Shown piece by piece: positions 1-5,178 of a stretch of DNA of 9,541 nt. Made by a program: the position numbers and the translations under genes. The notes below the pieces were generated by a model. That model was not told the DNA's origin. It saw only the letters and a program-made list of their open reading frames with translations, and did no database searches. The stretch lies in the NCBI GenBank assembly GCA_937858235.1, contig CALLZZ010000276.1, positions 1-9,541 of the forward strand, given 5' to 3'. Source of the stretch: an uncultured Clostridia bacterium. Its GTDB lineage: Bacteria > Bacillota > Clostridia > Oscillospirales > Oscillospiraceae. Position 1 is the stretch's first letter; every line of letters starts with the position of its first letter.

Positions 1-149
1 CCTCTTAGGGTGGCGCATTTCATTTTACAATCTATCTAAAATAAAAAAACTGCCGCAATCAGCAACGAGGTCACGGTAATCTCAACCGTTTTCCCCAGTG
101 CAGCTACAGACGAAGGCAATTACCACACAAATAGTGTGAGCACTTTCAA
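1..149 (-). pseudogene. Amino-acid ABC transporter permease, N-terminal remnant (runs off window)
   Basis: A TTG at 149 sits 9 bases after a good Shine-Dalgarno (AGAGGAG at 159-165), and one frame can be followed from there to the window edge. It is interrupted by TAA after nine codons and by TAG near base 31. Between the stops it reads LGKTVEITVTSLLIAAV, which resembles the first membrane helix of GlnP/HisM-type permeases (a GxTxxITxxSLLIA pattern). The gene directly upstream is an ABC substrate-binding protein remnant, which is the usual operon order (binding protein, then permease). What is seen: the frame, the two stops and the helix-like stretch. What is inferred: family membership and loss of function. 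Only about 49 codons are visible, so an unrelated hydrophobic reading cannot be excluded. Confidence 0.5.
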
Positions 150-243
150 TTTAGGTTTCTCCTCTTTATACTGCTTACCGGCTCCTTTTTTAACGGAACC
201 CATGCCATCTTCTCAGGAAGATGATCAGACGCAACAGCCGGAA

Positions 244-274
244 AAGGCGGTCAGTCCTAAAGGCCGACCGCCTT
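244..274 (-). terminator. Intrinsic terminator or attenuator after the binding-protein remnant
   Basis: The 9-base arms AAGGCGGTC (244-252) and GACCGCCTT (266-274) pair perfectly. Read on the minus strand, the second arm runs into TTTTCC. The hairpin lies about 34 bases after the stop of the binding-protein remnant and before the permease remnant. In ABC operons a hairpin at this point typically keeps binding-protein transcript above permease transcript, so it may be a partial terminator. Confidence 0.65.
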
Positions 275-307
275 ACTGCTGCGTATTATTTGGAACTAGG
301 ATGAATG

Positions 308-862
308 TTATTTGCCGAAATAAGTGGACAGAATCTTGTCGTAAGAACCGTCTTCCTTCATACGCACAAGGGCTGCGTTAGAGGCCACGATCAGTTCTGG
401 ATCGTTCCCCTTTAGCACAGCAACACTAGTGGGATAGCTATAGTCAGAAGTGTTGGCCACCTTGCAGTCAATGGAACCACGGTTGATTTCATACGGGACA
501 ATCGGATAGTCCTTAAAACAGGCCGACGTCTGACCGGAGGTAACATACTGATACATCACAGAGGATTCATCCACATACTTCAGATCCAGATCATAGTCCT
601 TTTCCAGCTGTTCTGCGTATTGGCTACCGGTGGTGCCGGTTTTACAGGCAACGGTCTGACCCTTCAGGTCATCCAAGCTTGCATATTTGGAGTCACTATC
701 CACTGCAACTGCGACTGCACAGCCATATTAGGACTCAGAGAAGTCATGCTTCTCCTTACGCTCGTCCGTAATGGACATGCCAGCAATAACCGCTTCCACC
801 TGAGATGCTTCCAGTGCAGTAACGGCAGCGGGGAAGCCCAGGACCTTCCAATCTACCATTTC
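308..862 (-). pseudogene. Amino-acid ABC transporter substrate-binding protein (SBP_bac_3 type), broken
   Basis: The frame reads like the body of a family 3 periplasmic-type binding protein that captures polar amino acids for import. From the 5' side it shows VLGFPAAVTALEASQVEAVI, then AGMSITDERKEKHDFSES, a TAA stop (728-730), YGCAVAVAVDSDSKY, then SLDDLKGQTVACKTGTTGSQ and a normal C-terminal end (SYDKILSTYFGK). The stop falls where the family normally has aromatic residues (DFSxPYY), so a single TAC/TAT-to-TAA change explains it. The N-terminal part, with the signal peptide, lipobox and roughly the first 60-80 residues, is not recognisable. A further in-frame TAG lies at 887-889. An ATG at 935 with AGGAG (942-946) 6 bases upstream, in another frame, may be what is left of the original start. 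After the stop about 140 codons stay open with no frameshift, so the break may be fairly recent. The permease remnant follows downstream. Confidence 0.85.
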
Positions 863-1029
863 CCGAGACACCCCAGGTTCCTCCCTCTAGCAGGACGCAT
901 ATGATACCACGCGTTGTATGTACGCCACTTTCCATCTCAAACTCCTTTGCTACTCTCTTCTGTTTTCCCAGTTTATCGTTTCACTCAGCCAAGTGGTGTA
1001 AGCCCCCCATAGGTGCCCTTTTCTTGCCA

Positions 1030-1719
1030 TCAATTCACTGTTGTTTTCTGAATCTCGCATACGGTCAGCACATCTTTCTCTACGCGAAAGCGGACGTTAA
1101 CCCCCGCAAACTCCATGCCATAGACACGTTCCGGATCGTTTTGGTAGGACGGTCTGGGATCGTGGGCTAGTACGGACAGCAACGCCCTTTGGGCTCTGGC
1201 CGGAACTTCCTTCAAACATTCCTGTGGACAGTTTACCGACAGCTTTCGTTCCTGCAACGGCACAACAAACCCGCTGGTCGCATCCGGATGACTATCTGCA
1301 TAGAGTACATACGGTTTGATGTCAAAAATCGGGGTACCATCCATTAAATCTACTCCGGAAACGTGGAGCAACGATCCCTGCTCCGTGTGCAATTCTACCT
1401 TGTCCAACAGAACAGAGGAAAGCCCTATAGCATTAGGGCGGAAAGGAGATCGGGTCGCAAACACCCCCATTCGCTTATTCCCTCCCAGACGGGGCGGACG
1501 CACAGTGGGAGACCAGCCCTCACGCGCCGACTCAGAAAAAGACCAAATAAGCCAAATGTAAGAAAACCCTTCCAGTCCCCGTAGCATATCCGGATTGCGA
1601 TATTCCGGCTCAAATATAATGGTTCCCTTGAGCTCCTGAACCACCCCACTCTGTCGCGGAATCCCAAATTTTCTTGGAAAATCGGTATGAATTTTTGCGA
1701 TGCACTTCATTTCCGCCAT
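1030..1719 (-). CDS. trmO: tRNA (adenine(37)-N6)-methyltransferase TrmO (TsaA/VirR family)
   Basis: This 229-residue protein belongs to the UPF0066/TrmO family, which uses S-adenosylmethionine to methylate N6 of the t6A-modified adenosine at position 37 of certain tRNAs. The family signature TRSPFRPNAIGLS is at residues 89-101 and DLMDGTPIFDIKPY at 124-137. The C-terminal part keeps the usual DPERVYGMEFAG pattern (195-206). Length and both ends match complete family members, and there are no breaks. The start at 1719 is supported by AAAGGAGT with an 8-base spacer and a promoter at 1758-1786. It stands alone on its strand, divergent from the amidase remnant and upstream of the binding-protein remnant, with no clear terminator after it. 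It looks functional although it sits among dead genes. Confidence 0.93.
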   Translation of the reverse strand: MAEMKCIAKIHTDFPRKFGIPRQSGVVQELKGTIIFEPEYRNPDMLRGLEGFSYIWLIWSFSESAREGWSPTVRPPRLGGNKRMGVFATRSPFRPNAIGLSSVLLDKVELHTEQGSLLHVSGVDLMDGTPIFDIKPYVLYADSHPDATSGFVVPLQERKLSVNCPQECLKEVPARAQRALLSVLAHDPRPSYQNDPERVYGMEFAGVNVRFRVEKDVLTVCEIQKTTVN

Positions 1720-1757
1720 ATTGATTTACTCCTTTCCAAACTAGATCAGCGTTGTTT

Positions 1758-1786
1758 ATCATAGCAGATTCCCTTTCCTACTGCAA
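1758..1786 (-). promoter_or_regulatory. Sigma-A-type promoter of trmO
   Basis: On the minus strand TTGCAG (1781-1786) is followed by a 17-base spacer and TATGAT (1758-1763). A TG two bases before the -10 box makes it an extended -10 promoter. Transcription should begin near 1751, giving a leader of about 30 bases. The match to consensus and the spacing are good. Confidence 0.72.
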
Positions 1787-1874
1787 CAGACAAAACTACC
1801 TCTTCCATCGGCAAATGTATCAAAATGCGATATATTGAAGTAACATTTAGATGATAGAAATGAGGGGTAGATCG

Positions 1875-2454
1875 ATGGCACGAGCTTTCTGCACAATGAC
1901 AAGCATTTTTTCCTATTCTGTCTTTGTGCCTGCACCCCTTTGGTTCATACAGACTCCTCCATTGCCACCCCTTCGGCATCCCCATCAACAGACGCTACTT
2001 TCCCATCCAGCACATCGGAATTGGTGGCTGAACCTTCTTCCCCTGTCACGTCAACCCCACCCGTTTCCTCCACCCCCACAGAATCCATAGCCACTCAAAA
2101 AACTGAGCCAATAGACGCAGCGGATTCTTCTGCCGCTGACAACAGAAACGTCAACGGAGTGATGACCCTTTGTCAGACCACAAAGAATCCCAATAACCGT
2201 TCCACTTACCAGGAGAGCAATGCCCTCTCAACCGCTGCACTGGATGGCGTAGTGGTCTCCACTGGTGCGAAACGGATTCCCTCTGTGAAACCGACACCAC
2301 AAGTGGTATTAACTTGGCTTCGATTCCAGTCACCATTTTCGAGATGGGCTATATGACCAATCCACAAGAAGATGTCTTGATGGCAACTGATGATTGTCAG
2401 ACTAAAATCGCGGCCGGTATTGCAAATGAAATTGATACCTTTTTGAACGCCTAA
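1875..2454 (+). pseudogene. Secreted N-acetylmuramoyl-L-alanine amidase (Amidase_3 type), deleted and frameshifted
   Basis: The remnant has three recognisable parts in different frames. First, an ATG at 1875 behind GAGGGG leads into a short hydrophobic stretch. In a shifted frame this reads FFLFCLCACTPLV, a plausible lipoprotein signal with Cys after Ala. Second, from about 1940 there is a Ser/Thr/Pro-rich linker of some 70 residues, typical of a cell-surface spacer. Third comes the C-terminal end of an Amidase_3 domain: SNALSTAALDGVVVSTGAKR, a frameshift near 2270-2290, then ETDTTSGINLASIPVTIFEM, GYMTNPQEDVLMA and a normal end at 2452-2454. The family's catalytic Glu motif (ExGxxTN) is present. 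The zinc-binding His segments that should precede it are absent, so most of the catalytic domain is deleted. An intact enzyme would cleave the peptide from muramic acid in peptidoglycan; this copy cannot. Confidence 0.82.
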
Positions 2455-2460
2455 ACGGCA

Positions 2461-2495
2461 CAAGGTGGGACGAACTATATGTTCGTCCCACCTTG
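2461..2495. terminator. Perfect 15-bp hairpin between two convergent remnants
   Basis: CAAGGTGGGACGAAC (2461-2475) is an exact inverted repeat of 2481-2495, with the 5-base loop TATAT. It begins 7 bases after the amidase stop and ends one base before the NUDIX remnant's stop codon on the other strand, so it fits a bidirectional terminator. No T-run follows on either strand, so either it is a weak terminator or its tract has eroded. A structural role other than termination is possible. Confidence 0.6.
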
Positions 2496-2864
2496 CTATC
2501 TGCTGGACTTACTGTCACACAGACGATCTAAAATTACTGTATCCACTAGAAAAAGGCATACTGCTGGATTTCTTCTCCGGTAATCCACTGTAGATCCTGA
2601 TGCTCCAGGCGTTGGGGGACCCCCTCTGCAATTCCGCCTGAAACAGCGTCAAATGAGTGGAAGGATCTGGATAGGCATGAATCACCTCCAGCTTAATATT
2701 CAGCTCTTTCTGGCACTCCCGTATCAACACCTCCTGCTTGGTTTCCCAGGTCCTACCTTTTCACCTGCAAACTCCCAGAGCAGTCCTCTAGCTTTCTCCT
2801 CTGGACGCTAGCAAATCATAAACTGCTCTCCGTCCCAGATGAGCACTGCTACTACTTCTGCCAT
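2496..2864 (-). pseudogene. MutT-type NUDIX hydrolase, broken by a stop and frameshifts
   Basis: Read from an ATG at 2864, the sequence gives MAEVVAVLIWDGEQFMIC, then TAG (2808-2810), then RPEEKARGLLWEFAGEKVGP. This matches the start of (deoxy)nucleoside triphosphate pyrophosphohydrolases, which usually have CQRP here, so CAG became TAG. A one-base loss in the G-run near 2745-2748 shifts the frame to TKQEVLIRECQKELNIKLEV, the Nudix box. Next come YPDPSTHLTLFQAELQRGSP, another shift near 2605-2612 to LEHQDLQWITGEEIQQYAF, and a last shift near 2550 to VDTVILDRLCDSKSSR with a TAG at 2496-2498. The Nudix box is also damaged: GGKVEPGE-like residues have become GEKVGPG, and one metal-binding Glu of REUxEE is Lys. 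A few residues before YPD seem missing. An intact enzyme would hydrolyse oxidised or non-canonical nucleotides. There is no Shine-Dalgarno at normal spacing before the ATG. Confidence 0.85.
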
Positions 2865-2866
2865 AT

Positions 2867-2990
2867 TTAGTGCACCACTTTTCTCCGTTCTTTCACATAC
2901 CTCTGTATCCCATCTGCTCCAATTTCACTCATATCTGTGGCCCTCGCCTCATAATAATGCCCCATGGACAGAATGGAGGCGATTTGTTGA
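2867..2990 (-). pseudogene. Possible 3' end of an unrecognised gene upstream of the NUDIX remnant
   Basis: The minus strand stays open to 3142, and its last 40 or so codons before a TAA (2867-2869) read like real protein: QQIASILSMGHYYEARATDM, then SEIGADGIQRYVKERRKVVH. The stop lies only 2 bases before the NUDIX ATG, an operon-like spacing that would explain the missing ribosome-binding site there. I do not recognise the family. Further upstream this frame lies opposite the start of the DUF4830 gene, so at most one of the two is coding there. If the reading is real, it is the tail of a gene truncated at a rearrangement. It may be chance. Confidence 0.3.
2975..2979 (+). promoter_or_regulatory. 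Ribosome-binding site deciding the DUF4830 start
   Basis: GGAGG lies 7 bases before the TTG at 2987 and 4 bases before the TTG at 2984. The only in-frame ATG downstream that could compete is well inside the protein. The upstream ATG at 2957 has no such site, so a TTG start is favoured. Confidence 0.5.
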
Positions 2991-3445
2991 GGGTCATCGG
3001 AAATCAAATTATCTGGCGAAAGGTCGTAGCTGCGTGCGCCTTGGCACTCTCCCTGGGATTGTGTTTCCTTGCCGGACACATGCAGCGCAGTCAACTTGCA
3101 GTTTCCTCTGCCACAGACGCAATTGGAATTCTGTGTGAGCACACGCTCTCTTCCTTTGGCTGGGAAACTTCTGGCCTGATCTCTCAGGATCAGGTTACAT
3201 TGCCAGAAACCTTCGGATCTGAATATACAGACTTTTTAGCTATTCAGAAAGAGGCTGGCTTTCATCTGACACCCTACGCCGGTAAAACCGTTACCAGATA
3301 CACCTATGAAATTAAAAACTACCCCATGGGCTCGGATATTATCTACGCGGATCTGCTGGTCTACAACCAAGTAATCATCGGCGGGGATATTCGTGCATCC
3401 AGTTTGGATGGGTTTATGAGTAGCCTGCTGTACCCCGACACCTGA
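2987..3445 (+). CDS. Membrane-anchored DUF4830 protein
   Basis: From a TTG start this is a 152-residue protein. A short basic N-terminus (WRK, residues 10-12) is followed by one hydrophobic helix at about 13-30 and then an extracytoplasmic domain. The domain matches the DUF4830 pattern as I know it: FGWE near residues 57-60, an LPETFGSEYTDFLAIQKEAG stretch, KTVTRYTYEIKNYP, and LLVYNQVIIGGDI before LDGFM at the end. The function is unknown. Members are small single-pass proteins found in Clostridia, often as solitary genes. An ATG at 2957 would add ten residues (MPHGQNGGDL), but the start-site context favours 2987. No clear promoter is visible. The gene is convergent with the coiled-coil gene and shares the hairpin at 3466-3504. 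There are no breaks, unlike its left-hand neighbours, so it is probably functional. Confidence 0.8.
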   Translation: MRVIGNQIIWRKVVAACALALSLGLCFLAGHMQRSQLAVSSATDAIGILCEHTLSSFGWETSGLISQDQVTLPETFGSEYTDFLAIQKEAGFHLTPYAGKTVTRYTYEIKNYPMGSDIIYADLLVYNQVIIGGDIRASSLDGFMSSLLYPDT

Positions 3446-3465
3446 CGCTCAAATCCCCCCTCAAG

Positions 3466-3504
3466 AAAAAAAGCTGACGCCGCAAAAAATTGCAACGTCA
3501 GCTT
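3466..3504 (-). terminator. Strong intrinsic terminator of the uvrC-rsmD-coaD-coiled-coil unit
   Basis: On the minus strand AAGCTGACG pairs with CGTCAGCTT (3471-3479 with 3496-3504). The stem extends through two U-G pairs and GCAA/TTGC to a TTTT loop, giving about 15 pairs, and is followed by a run of seven T (3466-3472 on the complement). It starts 13 bases after the stop of the coiled-coil gene. On the plus strand the tail is only TTGTTCTTCT, so it may also act weakly for the DUF4830 gene. Confidence 0.9.
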
Positions 3505-3517
3505 GTTCTTCTGCATA

Positions 3518-4090
3518 TTATTCTTCTTCGGCCACATCATAGGCAGTTTTATTTGCTCGAGACACATTGCTCAGACCTGCCAAAGACCGGAACTTGCTCC
3601 GAGACTGCCGCACTTCATTCAGTGCTTCGGCCACTGCTTCCTCTGTACGTCGAAGTGCATCCTCGCAGTACTCGTTGGCAACGCTTTTCAACTCATTGGC
3701 ACGCCGCTCTGCTGTAGTCACTAGTTCCTTGGACTTCATCTCCGCCTGACGCACTTTTTCGTTGGCTTGAATGCGAGCAGCTGCTGTAATTTCATGTTCG
3801 TTGATCATGTGCCTAGCCTGATCTTCCGCTCGCTTCCCCAACTGATCCGCATCAGCTTCTGCCTGCTTGCGGAACCGCTCCGCATCAGCTTTCGCATTTT
3901 CCATGAATTCACTGCGGGTCTCCATCATTTTACGTGCCTCGCTGATCTCGGCAGGAAATCTACCACGCACTTCGTCCAAAATATCCAACGCTTTATCTCG
4001 CTCAATCTTACACTGGCCGCCTAAGCCGCCCTTTGCGTCGTCAATCATCTCATAAAGCATGTCCAGCAGTTCCATTACACTGTTCGCCAT
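3518..4090 (-). CDS. Coiled-coil protein of unknown function in the coaD operon
   Basis: This 190-residue, highly charged protein is predicted to be almost entirely helical. Residues about 1-45 form a short amphipathic helical head (MELLDMLYEMIDDAKGG, then KIERDKALDILDEVRGRFP). A long Ala/Glu/Arg/Lys-rich coiled coil follows at about 48-170, with heptad-like repeats such as AKADAERFRKQAEADADQLG. The tail is short and polar and ends in EEE. There is no signal peptide or membrane helix, so it is cytoplasmic. Its composition resembles the stalk subunits of rotary ATPases (F-type subunit b, V-type subunit H), and such proteins are often labelled that way on low-complexity similarity. I see no ATP-binding motif and do not accept an ATPase role. 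The start at 4090 has GGAAGGGGG about 8 bases upstream. It lies 25 bases after coaD and ends the operon. DivIVA-like or scaffold roles are possible but unproven. Confidence 0.85.
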   Translation of the reverse strand: MANSVMELLDMLYEMIDDAKGGLGGQCKIERDKALDILDEVRGRFPAEISEARKMMETRSEFMENAKADAERFRKQAEADADQLGKRAEDQARHMINEHEITAAARIQANEKVRQAEMKSKELVTTAERRANELKSVANEYCEDALRRTEEAVAEALNEVRQSRSKFRSLAGLSNVSRANKTAYDVAEEE

Positions 4091-4115
4091 GGCTATGCCC
4101 CCTTCCTATCCTGCC

Positions 4116-4628
4116 TCACTTTTTTTGCCTGTTGTTTTCTAACGCCAAATGTTCCTTCATCTTCTGATTGACATCTTTCTCAATCAGAGGAGAGACAAAC
4201 CCTTCCAACTTCACATTGTAGCGCGCCATCTCCTTGACAATGCTGGAACTAAGATAGGTAAAGTCCTGACAGGCCGTCAAAAAGATCGTATCCAGTTTGG
4301 GGTTCAGCTTCCGGTTAATGGTAGCCATTTGGAACTCTTCCTCGAAGTCAGACATCGCCCGCAAACCCTTTACAATACAGGACGCGCCCTTCCCTTTCGC
4401 GTACTGCGCCAGCAACTGGCTGGACATATCTACTTCTACATTGCCCAGATCGCTAGTCACGCGCTCAATCAATTCGACCCGTTCTTCCGGCTGAAACAAA
4501 CCGCTTTTATGTGAATTGAACATGACGCAGACAATCACATGGTCAAACTGCGTCGCAGCACGTTTGATAATATCCAGGTGACCCAGCGTAACCGGGTCAA
4601 AACTTCCCGGATAAATAGCGATACCCAT
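4116..4628 (-). CDS. coaD: Phosphopantetheine adenylyltransferase
   Basis: This 170-residue cytoplasmic enzyme joins 4'-phosphopantetheine and ATP to give dephospho-CoA and pyrophosphate, the fourth step of coenzyme A synthesis. It has the nucleotidyltransferase start YPGSFDPVTLGH, with the TxGH motif at residues 14-17, Lys41 and Arg90 (in VKGLRAMSDFEEEFQMA) at the substrate-binding positions, and the ATP-binding YLSSSIVKE near 125-133. Length is typical for bacterial CoaD. The start is 4 bases after the rsmD stop, with an AAGGGA-type site inside the end of rsmD, so translation is probably coupled. The rsmD-coaD pairing is widespread in bacteria, which supports both calls. Confidence 0.97.
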   Translation of the reverse strand: MGIAIYPGSFDPVTLGHLDIIKRAATQFDHVIVCVMFNSHKSGLFQPEERVELIERVTSDLGNVEVDMSSQLLAQYAKGKGASCIVKGLRAMSDFEEEFQMATINRKLNPKLDTIFLTACQDFTYLSSSIVKEMARYNVKLEGFVSPLIEKDVNQKMKEHLALENNRQKK

Positions 4629-4632
4629 GTTA

Positions 4633-5178
4633 TTAACATCCCTTCCGGTAGAGCGTCACCTTAATCCTCCCATATCTATAATCTTTGTCTTTTTGATACG
4701 GGGCGGGCAGTTCCGGCAAATCTTGGTTCGCTCGACTTTCGCAGATAATTATACCATTTTCCGCTAAAATGTCAATTGCAGCAATGCGTTTTAACGTCGA
4801 ATTTAGCAAATTTGCGTCATAAGGCGGATCCAAAAAGATCAAATGGAACCTTTCACTGGTACCGCTCAAAAAGGACAGCGCGTCTCCCTGTACTACTTTG
4901 GCCCTGTCAGTCAGCCCTGTAATCTCCAGATTCTCCCGGATCAGCTTGACCGCATCCTTTCGCTGATCCACAAAGGTGCAGTGTACCGCTCCACGGCTCA
5001 GGCACTCTATGCCCAGCTGTCCTGTTCCGCCAAATAAATCCAATACCTTCCGTCCCTCAATATCGAATTGGATAATGTTGAACAGTCCCTCCTTGACCCG
5101 ATCCGTAGTGGGTCGGGTATCCATACCGGACAGTTCTCCCATCCGTCTTCCTCTGGCGGTTCCTGTAATCACTCGCAT
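4633..5178 (-). CDS. rsmD: 16S rRNA (guanine(966)-N2)-methyltransferase RsmD
   Basis: This 181-residue S-adenosylmethionine-dependent enzyme methylates N2 of G966 in 16S rRNA during 30S assembly. The N-terminus MRVITGTARGRR and the TRPTTDRVKEGLFNII segment (21-36) are typical. The SAM-binding motif I is LDLFGGTGQLGIE (46-58; many relatives have FAGSG here) and the catalytic DPPY is at 117-120. The C-terminal KDKDYRYGRIKVTLY is also typical. The start overlaps the end of uvrC by 10 bases and has AAAGGA 8 bases upstream. It is 4 bases from coaD. Confidence 0.96.
   Translation of the reverse strand: MRVITGTARGRRMGELSGMDTRPTTDRVKEGLFNIIQFDIEGRKVLDLFGGTGQLGIECLSRGAVHCTFVDQRKDAVKLIRENLEITGLTDRAKVVQGDALSFLSGTSERFHLIFLDPPYDANLLNSTLKRIAAIDILAENGIIICESRANQDLPELPAPYQKDKDYRYGRIKVTLYRKGC

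Noticed and set aside
136..381. Small plus-strand open frames such as 136-381 and 620-904
   Set aside because: They lie opposite the ABC permease and binding-protein remnants, have no ribosome-binding site and have no protein-like composition.
901..1030. Search for a terminator or gene in the gap after trmO
   Set aside because: No convincing hairpin with a T-run and no gene; only a Shine-Dalgarno plus ATG (935), probably a relic of the binding-protein start.
1..2864. Repeated in-frame TAA and TAG codons as possible stop-codon reassignment or recoding
   Set aside because: The intact genes to the right use TAA and TGA as real stops and contain no internal ones. The broken genes also carry frameshifts and deletions, so decay explains them.
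3518..4090. Annotating the coiled-coil protein as an ATPase or ATP synthase subunit
   Set aside because: There is no Walker motif and no ATPase operon around it; the similarity is compositional.
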